Shown in pieces: positions 24,740 through 32,955 of a stretch of DNA of 64,000 nucleotides. Under the pieces are notes generated by a model. It was given only the letters and a program-made list of their open reading frames with translations, did no database searches and was not told the origin of the DNA. The DNA comes from Verrucomicrobium sp. GAS474 (GTDB taxonomy: Bacteria > Verrucomicrobiota > Verrucomicrobiia > Methylacidiphilales > GAS474). The stretch is from positions 930,001 through 994,000 of the forward strand of contig NZ_LT629781.1 of NCBI RefSeq assembly GCF_900105685.1. Direction: 5' to 3'. The first letter of the stretch is position 1. Each line of letters begins with the position of its first letter. The translations under genes were made by a program, and so were the position numbers.

Positions 24740-27309
24740 GATGCGTGTTCCTCCTCGACGCCCCGCTTGCGGATGCCTCCCCGGCGCTCGATCCCCCGGA
24801 AGACGAAGGTCATCGTGATGCCGAGGGAGCTGAGCAGGAACATCCAGATATAGCCGCTCATGTAATCATACCGCATCGGCGCGTAGGCCGAGGCGAGGCG
24901 GGGGCGGACGAGGGTCAGCTTCTGCGTCGCCGCCGCTTCCTCGAGCCGGTCGTAGAAGCGGCGGGACTGGGCGAGGAGCCCGGGCTGGGCCAGCGCCCCC
25001 GTGCCGATCCCCGCCGCCAGGCGGCGGCCGATGGCGTCGTCGACATTAGGGACGGCCTCCCTCTCCTGGAGGACGGAGGAGGAGGGCAGGAGGGTCGTCA
25101 CCTCGATCGTCCGCGCCTCGGTCCCGGGATCGATCCGCAAATGACCGCCGCCGTTGCCACCGGCTGCCCCAAGCCGGAGGGACCGCCCGATCGCATCGAG
25201 CTTCCGCCGGGGATTCCCGACCTCGTGGAAGAGGGAGAGGAACGGGTTGACGATCCGGGTGATCGGGGAGACGTAGGTGTCGGTCGGGGTCTCGACCGTC
25301 GCCACGCGGAGGGTCAGGGCCGTCTGGTGGGAGAAGGTGAACGGCGGCATGCCAGCGCCCGCGGGGCCGAAGAGGCCGGGAGCCCGCGCCCCGGCGACGC
25401 GGAGGAGGGCCTCCTCGGCCCGCCGCGCCAGCGCCATGGCCTCGGCTTCGGACCCCTTCCGGGAACCGACGCTCAGCGCGAAGGCGTAGCCGTTCTCCCG
25501 CTTCACGGGGCGGAGGTCGATCGTCTCCGGCAGCTCCCGGCGGAGGTCGCGGGCCATCGCCTCCACCACCTCGCCCTCGGGCCGCCTGCCGACGGGAACC
25601 TCGACGAGGAGGGCGTCGGCCGTCGCCGCCTCGCGGAGGGCCTCGCCCTCCTCCAGGATCCGTCCGGCGAGGACCCGATCGACCTCGCCCCGGAAGGCCT
25701 CGCACCGGGCGGCGAGGGTCGCGTCGATCGCGCCGATCTCCGCCGCCAGCCGGTCGGTCTCGGCCCGCCGCCCGGCGGCGTCGGCCTCGATCCGTCCGGC
25801 CTTGCCGAGGTCCCCCTTCCCTCGGAGGACCGCCGCGCGATCCTCGAGCATCTTCCGCGAGGCGAGCCGCTCCGACTGCGTCGCGGCGAGCTTCTTCCTC
25901 TCCTCGTCGAGGGCGGCGCTCGCCTTGTCGCGGCACCGGATCTCCCACGTCCGGCCCCGGTCGGTGAAGGTGCCGTTCGCCTGCCAGGCCTCGGCGGTGA
26001 TCTCCGCCGGGGGGACGGGAGCGCCGTCCGAGGGCCGCGTCCAGGCCGTGCCCGGGGCGCGGAGGGAGGCGAGCAGCTCGGGCTTCGTCACCTCCTCCCG
26101 CAGCACCACCCGGGTCATCTCCCCGGCGGGCGGCTGGAAGAGCGTGGCATAACCCCAGACGAAGAGGCCGACGCCGTTCAGCGTGAGGAGGCCGGTGAGC
26201 CGCCCGACCATCCCCGCCCCCGCCGCGTAGGTGCCGAGCTTGTTCCGCCGGACGTAGTCGTAGACCAGCGGGACGTAGACCATCATCATCAGGAGGCCGA
26301 CGATGCACCCGCTCTCGCCGAAGACGATGATCTCGACGAGGGAGGGATGCTTGTCCGGGAGGACGAAATTGACGTAGCAGTAATAGCAGACGTTGATCGA
26401 AAGGGAGATGAAGATGAGGGTCTGATAGGCCTTCATCCGGTTGAGCTTGTCGGCGAAGAGGGTGAGGAGGCCGATGATGAAGATGTTGATCACGCCGCCG
26501 ACGGCGATGTTGATCCCGAGCTGCTGCTTCGTGTAGCTCCACTGGTCGGTGTAGAGGAGGTTGCCGAGCGGCCCGAGGCCGGCGTTGAGCGCCGAGATGC
26601 TGAAGACGAGGAGGTAGATCGGCCGCAACTCGGGATCGAGGAGGCCGCGGACGAAGGTCCGGGGGGTGATCCTCTCCCCGCGCAGCGGGCTCTTCTGGTC
26701 GAGTTCCTTCACCCCGAGCGTGATGAGGAGGAAGAGGACCGCCAGCAGCAGCGCCGCCGACCAGTAGATCACCCGCTCCCCGAAGAGGGGGACGCCCCAC
26801 ATGAAGCGGACGTCGTCGAACCGCCCGAGGGCGATGAAGTAGAAGACGATCCCGGCGAGGTTCTGGAACCACGACATCATCCCCGTCGCCCGGCCCCGCT
26901 CGTGGGGCGGGATGATCTCGAGCTTCAGCGCGTCGAGGGTCGCGTTCAGGTCGCTCGAGAGGCTGTAGAACATGTAGACGGCGAGGAGGGCCCAGAAATT
27001 CGGCATCAGCGGCATCAGGACCAGCGCAGTGACGATGCCGGTCCACGAGGCGATGACGAACGGCTTCCGCCGCCCGAAGCGGGTCCAGATCCGGTCCGAG
27101 GTGAAGCTGACGAGGGGGTAGGTGACGAGGGAGATGAAGCTCGGCAGGCTGAGGATGAAGGTGAGGCCCGCCGGGTTCTCGACGAATTTCTTCAGCGAGA
27201 AGAGGAAGGCGGCCCCCGCCGCCGAGCCGACGAAGGCGAAGGCGCCCCAGGGGAGGACGGCGAAGAAGATCCAGCGGGCGGGGACTTCCTTTTTGCAGGT
27301 GACGATCAT
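24736..27309 (-). CDS. MFS/GPH-type sugar transporter with a ~415-residue soluble insert
   Basis: 857 residues. Residues 1-395 resemble an MFS sugar carrier of the glycoside-pentoside-hexuronide or SLC45 kind: about eleven hydrophobic helices, SDRIWTRFGRRKPFV at the cytoplasmic 2-3 loop, and ERGRATGMMSWFQN. Residues ~396-815 are hydrophilic, with a heptad-like stretch rich in Glu, Arg, Ala and Leu (about 455-560: coiled-coil candidate), then a mixed alpha/beta region. A last helix (YIWMFLLSSLGITMTFVF) closes the protein, so the insert lies between the penultimate and last helices. Ordinary MFS carriers have about 450 residues. Sixth gene of the seven-gene operon, 25 bp after Verru_Chthon protein A. 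Confidence 0.8.
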   Translation of the reverse strand: MIVTCKKEVPARWIFFAVLPWGAFAFVGSAAGAAFLFSLKKFVENPAGLTFILSLPSFISLVTYPLVSFTSDRIWTRFGRRKPFVIASWTGIVTALVLMPLMPNFWALLAVYMFYSLSSDLNATLDALKLEIIPPHERGRATGMMSWFQNLAGIVFYFIALGRFDDVRFMWGVPLFGERVIYWSAALLLAVLFLLITLGVKELDQKSPLRGERITPRTFVRGLLDPELRPIYLLVFSISALNAGLGPLGNLLYTDQWSYTKQQLGINIAVGGVINIFIIGLLTLFADKLNRMKAYQTLIFISLSINVCYYCYVNFVLPDKHPSLVEIIVFGESGCIVGLLMMMVYVPLVYDYVRRNKLGTYAAGAGMVGRLTGLLTLNGVGLFVWGYATLFQPPAGEMTRVVLREEVTKPELLASLRAPGTAWTRPSDGAPVPPAEITAEAWQANGTFTDRGRTWEIRCRDKASAALDEERKKLAATQSERLASRKMLEDRAAVLRGKGDLGKAGRIEADAAGRRAETDRLAAEIGAIDATLAARCEAFRGEVDRVLAGRILEEGEALREAATADALLVEVPVGRRPEGEVVEAMARDLRRELPETIDLRPVKRENGYAFALSVGSRKGSEAEAMALARRAEEALLRVAGARAPGLFGPAGAGMPPFTFSHQTALTLRVATVETPTDTYVSPITRIVNPFLSLFHEVGNPRRKLDAIGRSLRLGAAGGNGGGHLRIDPGTEARTIEVTTLLPSSSVLQEREAVPNVDDAIGRRLAAGIGTGALAQPGLLAQSRRFYDRLEEAAATQKLTLVRPRLASAYAPMRYDYMSGYIWMFLLSSLGITMTFVFRGIERRGGIRKRGVEEEHAS

Positions 27310-27334
27310 GGGAAGACGGCAGGAAGACCCGGGC

Positions 27335-30300
27335 TCAAGGCGCGAACTGGTGGTCGTGGACGATGCGCCACCGGTAGAAGGTGTCGAGGGAGGGGGTGGC
27401 GTTCGGGTTCGTGCCGTAGTCGGGGATCGAGGCGTTGTTCGCGTCGATGAACCGCTCGATCGTCGCCGAACCCCGGTATTCGCCGGTGATCTGGTCGACG
27501 CCCTCCCGCCACGTCCCCGGAAGGGAGCCGACGTTCTTCTTCAGCGACTGGGCGCGGAAGTGGACGGTGTAGGTGTTCGACTTCGTCGTGAGGCGGGGAT
27601 AGAGGGTCGTGTAGATCCGCTCCCGCAGGTTTTCCCCCGTGATCTGGTTCGCCGTCCAGAAGGTCGTCTTCATGAGGTTCACCGTCGTCGCGGGGATCGT
27701 GACGGGGACGATGTGGAGGTCGCAGATCTCGCTCGCCGAGCGGAAGATGTCGCCCCCCTGGAACTTCGCCTTGAACTGGGTCAGCGTCTCGGTCGCGTCG
27801 ATCGGGTAGTCGATGGTTTGCGCCCCCATCGTGCTGTTCCCGCCCTTCGCCTTGTAGAGGCCGGTGTTCGGGACGGCGGTGACCAGCTCCGATTTCAGGA
27901 GGGCGTTGATCCCGGTCGACCGCTCGATGTAGGTGAAGGGGAGGATCTGGTAGTTCATGTTGATCTTCCCGGCGGTCGAGAAGCGGTCGCTGATCGCGTA
28001 GGGATCGACGACCGGCATCCAGAAGAGGTCGAGGAGGAGGTGGTCGGTCGGCGAGGTCGCGCCGAAGTGGGTCGGCTGCGGGCGGAAGAGGAGGGTCCGC
28101 CACGGCACGTTCGCCTTCACCCCCGTCGGGAGGGAGCCGAACATCCCGGGCGAGGGCATCTGCCGGTTGGGGAAGGCGAAGGTCGAGGTCACCGGGTCGG
28201 AGGCGTTCCACGGCGTGTCGAAGTAGGGGACATTCGCGCCGCCGAGCGCCTTGGTCCCCTCGTCGGGCTTGTTGATGTAGGGACCGTCGGGAATGTAGGG
28301 GAAGCCGCTGTCGTAGTCGCCGGTCGACTCGGGCGTGTTCGCCACGGTCGCCCCGGCGGGGATGTCGGGCGAGACGTTGGCCCAGAAGTAGGAGGAGGCG
28401 GGGATCGTGCTGAAATAGCTCCCCCACGAGTTCTGCGTCCGGCCCGGATCGAAACCCTGGCTGCTGTAGGTCGAGTAGGCCTCGAAGAGGTTGGCCGCCC
28501 ACTTCGTCGTCGTCGTGTCGTAGTAGGGATGCTTCGCGAAGACCGTCGTCGGGACGTTCTGCTGCGCCGCCACGAGGCGGAAATCGCCGTGGGCGGGCTG
28601 GACCGACCGCACGACGTCGTAGTTGTCGACCAGGGGGGAACCGCAGCTCGGCGTGGCGTAATTCCCGGGCGAATAGCCGCTCCCGTAGGAGAGCAGGAGC
28701 CGCTTGTTCTCGTTCCACGCCTTGCCCCCGAAGCCCCACCAGTAGCTCATGTCGGGCGCGCCGAATTTCTGGTCGACCAGCTTCGGGATCGGGAAGCCCC
28801 CGGCGGGATCGCTGCTCGGCAGGTTGATGTTCAGCGTCTGGAGGACGGGGCCCCCCGCGCCCTCGGTGATCGTCACCGTGAGCTGGCCGCCGGTGAAGGC
28901 CATGAGGCCGTTCGCGGGAACCGTGACCTTGATGTGGGAACTCACGAAGGGATAGAGCGGCGCGCCGTTGTCGAAGTTGCGCCAGGTGGCGTGTCCTCCG
29001 ACCGTCAGCCCGTTGTTCACGCTCGCCGTCGTCACGTTGTAGCGTTGGTCGTAGGAATCGGCGGTGAAGAGCTGCTGGCCGTTCAGCCTGAGCGCCAGGA
29101 GTCCTTTGATGTTCACCTGCATGTCGGGGATCATCGAGGTGAAGCCGAGCATCGGGGAGAAGAAGTTCGGGATCAGGATCGCCTGGACATAGCGTTCCCC
29201 GGCCACGGCGGGAGTGAGGGCGGGGGAGGCATAGGGCGTCGTGTTGGCCGGGACGGTCGTGACGGACGGATCGTTGCTGCACGCGAAGCCGATGGTGAGG
29301 GCCGAGAGGGTGTAGAAGCGGCCGAAGCCCTGCGTCGGGATCCCGCCCGCCGTGGTGTACTGCGTCGGCGCGACCCACCCGTGGCCCGAGCCGGGGAGCG
29401 GGGTCGAGGCGGGGGTGAACTGCCCCCCGGTGGCGAGGTTCAGGTCGTAGAGGTTCGTCGTCCGGATGTAGTCGAAGATCTCGGTGAGGATCTGGTCGCG
29501 GTCGGCCCCGTACTTCGCCGAGAAGAGGCCGCCGAAGCCGGGGACGGCCTGGCTGGTCAGCGCCCGCAGGTAGTTGTAGAGGGTCCCGTTCCGCGCCAGG
29601 CCGATGTCGTTCGTCGGGCTGTCGTAGCGCTGCCGCTGGAAGTAGTAGGGATAGGAGGCCGCGCCGTTGCCGGTCGAGGAACAGAACGCGATGAGCTTGT
29701 CGAGGGAGGTGACCTTCCCGGTGGCGAGCCCCGCGTAGAGGGGCCAGCAGGCGATGCGGGGGAGGTTGAAGAGGTTGAGCTCGGGCGCGCGGCTCGAGGC
29801 CGTGGCGAAGAAATGGGCCTGGGCGATGTCGCTCGCCTTCAGCTTCGGCGTGGCGGTCCGCGACGAGTCGAAGGAGGGATCGAAGGCGAGCTCGTCGACC
29901 GAGGCGTAGAGCCGCTGGGATTTCTTCGCGACCGGCCCGGTGGCGACCGTCGTCGCCCCGCTCGATCCGCCGGGGGAGACGCGGGGGGTGAGGGCGTAGA
30001 TGTTGTCGGCGCTGAGGGTGGTGAAGACCGAGGAGAGGCAGGTCGTGGCGGGATGGCCGGGGTAACGCTGGTATTCGCCCTGCGCGGGCTGGTACTGGCC
30101 GAGGTAGCGCTGGAAGTTGCTGTAGAAATGGGGCGTGTTCCAGAACATCCCCTCGGAGGCCGTGTTGATGTTGACCTTGCAGGTCTCGTCGTCGGTCCAG
30201 AAGGCGATCCGCCCGACGACGGGGTTCGCCGCCGTCGCCCCGGCGACGGTCGCCTCGTTGCCGCTCCCGGCGGCGGCGACGAAGGTCCCGTCCTGGAGGA

Positions 30301-30871
30301 CGTAGAGCCACCGGACCGGCATCGGCACCGGCTGCCAGGAGGAGGCCCCGGGGGCCGCGCCGAGGGAATAGCCCTCGGGCTTCAGGTTCCCCCCGGTGCC
30401 GACGTTCCCGTCGAGGATCGGGTAGACCTTCCCGGTCCGGGTCTGGACGGGGGCGTTGAGGTCGGTCCAGAGGGCGGGGTTGTCCTTCCAGCTCGCCGCC
30501 GGGGCGTCGGCCGAGACGCCGCCGGTAATCGAGACCTTCGTGTCGATCATGTTCGCCGCCGAATAGAGCTTGTAGGCGTTGCGGAGCGTCCCGGCGTTGT
30601 CGTAGGTCCGCACCATCCCCGGCTGGGAGACCCACGCGACGCTCGTCCCCTGCCCGGTGGCGAGGTTGATCTGCCCCTGGACGAGGCCGACGGCGGTGTA
30701 GGCGAGGTTCCGGGCCGAGACCGAGGCCCCGTAGCCCGAGGCGCTCTGCAGGGCCGAGGTCGACTTCATGAGGAAGCCGACCGAGAGCCCGACGATGAGG
30801 ACGAGCATGCCGAGGACCAGCAGCAGGGCGAAGCCGGAGCGGCGGGGGCGGAGGAGGGAGTTCGTTTTCAT
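27335..30871 (-). CDS. Verru_Chthon cassette protein A (cassette 1)
   Basis: 1178 residues. The N-terminus has a short basic leader and one hydrophobic helix (GFALLLVLGMLVLIVGLSVG), then a very long extracytoplasmic part rich in Thr/Ser/Asn/Tyr, including RIAFWTDDETCKVNINTAS. This matches protein A of the four-gene cassette described in Verrucomicrobia and related genomes, whose smaller partners carry prepilin-type N-termini. Function is not established; by analogy with GspK-like tip proteins it may sit on a pseudopilus, which is inference. Its ATG overlaps the stop of protein D (ATGA). Length is similar to the second copy at 58057, though the sequences are strongly diverged. Confidence 0.85.
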   Translation of the reverse strand: MKTNSLLRPRRSGFALLLVLGMLVLIVGLSVGFLMKSTSALQSASGYGASVSARNLAYTAVGLVQGQINLATGQGTSVAWVSQPGMVRTYDNAGTLRNAYKLYSAANMIDTKVSITGGVSADAPAASWKDNPALWTDLNAPVQTRTGKVYPILDGNVGTGGNLKPEGYSLGAAPGASSWQPVPMPVRWLYVLQDGTFVAAAGSGNEATVAGATAANPVVGRIAFWTDDETCKVNINTASEGMFWNTPHFYSNFQRYLGQYQPAQGEYQRYPGHPATTCLSSVFTTLSADNIYALTPRVSPGGSSGATTVATGPVAKKSQRLYASVDELAFDPSFDSSRTATPKLKASDIAQAHFFATASSRAPELNLFNLPRIACWPLYAGLATGKVTSLDKLIAFCSSTGNGAASYPYYFQRQRYDSPTNDIGLARNGTLYNYLRALTSQAVPGFGGLFSAKYGADRDQILTEIFDYIRTTNLYDLNLATGGQFTPASTPLPGSGHGWVAPTQYTTAGGIPTQGFGRFYTLSALTIGFACSNDPSVTTVPANTTPYASPALTPAVAGERYVQAILIPNFFSPMLGFTSMIPDMQVNIKGLLALRLNGQQLFTADSYDQRYNVTTASVNNGLTVGGHATWRNFDNGAPLYPFVSSHIKVTVPANGLMAFTGGQLTVTITEGAGGPVLQTLNINLPSSDPAGGFPIPKLVDQKFGAPDMSYWWGFGGKAWNENKRLLLSYGSGYSPGNYATPSCGSPLVDNYDVVRSVQPAHGDFRLVAAQQNVPTTVFAKHPYYDTTTTKWAANLFEAYSTYSSQGFDPGRTQNSWGSYFSTIPASSYFWANVSPDIPAGATVANTPESTGDYDSGFPYIPDGPYINKPDEGTKALGGANVPYFDTPWNASDPVTSTFAFPNRQMPSPGMFGSLPTGVKANVPWRTLLFRPQPTHFGATSPTDHLLLDLFWMPVVDPYAISDRFSTAGKINMNYQILPFTYIERSTGINALLKSELVTAVPNTGLYKAKGGNSTMGAQTIDYPIDATETLTQFKAKFQGGDIFRSASEICDLHIVPVTIPATTVNLMKTTFWTANQITGENLRERIYTTLYPRLTTKSNTYTVHFRAQSLKKNVGSLPGTWREGVDQITGEYRGSATIERFIDANNASIPDYGTNPNATPSLDTFYRWRIVHDHQFAP

Positions 30872-31473
30872 GGCCGGTAGATGGCGACGTTGCCGCTCAG
30901 CGGGCTGACCTGGAGGGTGCAGTAATTGGCGGGCGGGGAGCCCTGCGCGTGGGCTTCCTGGAGGGTGACGTAGTTGTTCGCGTCGGTCACGGGGGCCGAG
31001 GCCGAGCCGGTGGGCCGGAAGCGGAAGCCCCGGTAGGAGGCGGCGATCCGGACGGGGAGCGTCGCCTGGCCGTTGACGGCGGTGTCGGAGGCGATGAGGG
31101 GGGAGAGGGGCTCGCTCATGATGATGCCCGAGGGGAGGAAGAGGGGCGGGCGGACGGGGGCGAAGGTGTCGCCGTTGTCCCCCGTCGTCACGCGCCAGAT
31201 CTGGACGGCGGTCCAGAGGCTGGCGATCCGGTAGAAGCGGACCTCGATCTCGCAGTTCCTCGTCATCGCCTCCTGCCGCGCGAGCGAGAGTTCCCCGGCG
31301 ACCGACTGCCCGGCGCGGTTCAGCGCGCTGCCGAGGATGAGCGTCGTCAGCGAGGGCATCGAGGCGACGGCGACGAGCGAGACGATGGCGAGGACGACGA
31401 GGACCTCGATCAGGCTGAAGCCGCGCGGGGAGGGGGGGAGGGAGTTCTTCATGCCACGTTTTTCTTTCTTCAT
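30868..31473 (-). CDS. Verru_Chthon cassette protein D (cassette 1), pseudopilin-like
   Basis: 201 residues with a prepilin-type N-terminus: basic leader ending SPRG, then FSLIEVLVVLAIVSLVAVAS with Glu at +5, cleaved and methylated by prepilin peptidase in type II/IV systems. The GspH-like body contains LSLARQEAMTRNCEIEVRFY. The start at 31473 has GGAG 5 nt upstream and overlaps the protein C stop (ATGA); ATG 31452 would shorten the leader. It is coupled at its end to protein A. Predicted inner-membrane pseudopilin subunit. Confidence 0.85.
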   Translation of the reverse strand: MKKEKRGMKNSLPPSPRGFSLIEVLVVLAIVSLVAVASMPSLTTLILGSALNRAGQSVAGELSLARQEAMTRNCEIEVRFYRIASLWTAVQIWRVTTGDNGDTFAPVRPPLFLPSGIIMSEPLSPLIASDTAVNGQATLPVRIAASYRGFRFRPTGSASAPVTDANNYVTLQEAHAQGSPPANYCTLQVSPLSGNVAIYRP

Positions 31474-32423
31474 TTGCTCCACTTCGATTCGCGGAGCGGG
31501 ACCGCGCCGGAGAAGACCTCGTAGGCGATGTGCTGCGCGTTCAGCGCCTGCCCGACGGCGGCGAGGTCGGCGGTGTACTGGGCCGTGTTGCGGAAGCGCC
31601 CCGCCAGCGCAGCGGCGATCGCCGCCGGGGGCTGGCCGGAGCCGGTGTCGAGGCGGCGGGCCGACGACTCGCTGATCGCGATGAGGGTGACCATGAGGAC
31701 GGGCGGGAGCTGGTTCGAGGTGACCGGCTGGGGATAGGTGGCGACGCCGAGGGTGCTGTCGTAGAGGTAATCGGCGGTGAGGTTCGGCGCGGCCGCCGAG
31801 GGGTCCTGGGGGCGGAGGACGAGGGCGATGACGTTGTCGGCGAGGACCGAGGCGGCGACGCCCGTGGCGGCGTACCAGGCGTTGGGGTGGGCGGAGTCGA
31901 CGGCGTTCTTCTCCGTCGGCACGAGGAGCTGCATGAGGCGGTAGCGGTAGGGGGCCTTCGCGAGCGGGATGTGGGAGGGGAGCCCGGGATCGCGGCTGAA
32001 GGAGACGTAGTAGCCGCAGCCGTTGAGGAGGGTGTCGAGCGCCGCGTAGCTGTCGGAGAGGGCGTAGCCGCCGGGGAACTGGAAGAAGACGCACTGGCCG
32101 CTCCCGGGCGTGCCGGGGTTCCGGTTCTCCCCGGCGGGCCCGGCGTAGAAGCCGAGCGCGGAGCGGCGGACGTAATACTGGGGGGAGGTGGCGCTGTCGT
32201 AATCGAGGTAGGCGTTGAGGGTTGCCTGGCTGAGGGTCCGGGTGATCAGGCCGAAGCCGTTCCGCGCGCCCTGGAACGACTCCATCTTGTCCGAGGAACG
32301 GGACCAGATGCGGGCCGACTGGTTCACGATCTGGAGGGTGAGCGTCAGCATGAGGATCAGCACCGACGTCGCCACGAGGATCTCGAGGAGGGTGAAGGCG
32401 TTCCGGGGAGGAGACGATTTCAT
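31470..32423 (-). CDS. Verru_Chthon cassette protein C (cassette 1), pseudopilin-like
   Basis: 317 residues. Leader MKSSPPRNA, then FTLLEILVATSVLILMLTLT, a prepilin-type helix with Glu at +5, but preceded by Ala rather than Gly at the expected cleavage site, which is tolerated less often. A GspJ-like body follows: SFQGARNGFGLITRTLSQA, LNAYLDYDSATSPQYYVRRS and LRPQDPSA. Its size and features match cassette protein C. Downstream D overlaps it; protein B lies 24 bp upstream. Confidence 0.85.
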   Translation of the reverse strand: MKSSPPRNAFTLLEILVATSVLILMLTLTLQIVNQSARIWSRSSDKMESFQGARNGFGLITRTLSQATLNAYLDYDSATSPQYYVRRSALGFYAGPAGENRNPGTPGSGQCVFFQFPGGYALSDSYAALDTLLNGCGYYVSFSRDPGLPSHIPLAKAPYRYRLMQLLVPTEKNAVDSAHPNAWYAATGVAASVLADNVIALVLRPQDPSAAAPNLTADYLYDSTLGVATYPQPVTSNQLPPVLMVTLIAISESSARRLDTGSGQPPAAIAAALAGRFRNTAQYTADLAAVGQALNAQHIAYEVFSGAVPLRESKWSK

Positions 32424-32447
32424 GGCGATGCTTGGGCTGGACCGGGC

Positions 32448-32942
32448 TTATTTCTCCGAACAGGCGACCTGGATGAAGAAGACGTTCGTCGTCAGGGCGC
32501 TCCCCGGCGTCGGCATGACGGGGGAGTGGATCATCTCGATCCGCACCATCTGCAGGGCCTGCGAGAGGGGGGCGGCCGCGACGACCTTGTCGCTGCCCGG
32601 ATAGGTCGGGTCCTTGACGATCGTCGTGACCCAGTAGCGGGTCTTCCCGTCCTGGCCGTCCTGGATGCCGCCCTCGTCGTCGAAGTAGAACTTCGCGTTG
32701 TTGAACTTCGCGGCGAGCTTCGTGAATGGGGAGGCCTCGGCGCTCCCGACGACCTGCTGGAGGATGAGGCTCTGGACGGTGAGGGTCGTCGCCTGGCGCA
32801 TCGTCTTCAGCCCGACCGGCATCAGCCCGATCACCCCGATGAAGCCGATCGCGACGACGCCGAGCGCGAGGAGGACCTCGACTAAGCTAAAGGCGCGACC
32901 GGGGCGGGAGCGGGCGGGGCGATGGAGCGGTCCGGGGTGCAT
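32448..32942 (-). CDS. Verru_Chthon cassette protein B (cassette 1), pseudopilin-like
   Basis: 164 residues. Basic leader (MHPGPLHRPARSRPGRA), then FSLVEVLLALGVVAIGFIGV with Glu at +5. GLMPVGLKTMRQATTLTVQS and the ALQMVRIEMIHSP region are typical of cassette protein B and GspI-like minor pseudopilins. The start at 32942 is fixed by a strong AGGGAGG Shine-Dalgarno about 8 nt upstream, one of the few clear ones in the window. It begins 13 bp after the stop of the GH-A gene, so enzyme and cassette share a transcript. Confidence 0.86.
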   Translation of the reverse strand: MHPGPLHRPARSRPGRAFSLVEVLLALGVVAIGFIGVIGLMPVGLKTMRQATTLTVQSLILQQVVGSAEASPFTKLAAKFNNAKFYFDDEGGIQDGQDGKTRYWVTTIVKDPTYPGSDKVVAAAPLSQALQMVRIEMIHSPVMPTPGSALTTNVFFIQVACSEK

Positions 32943-32955
32943 ATGGTTTTCCTCC

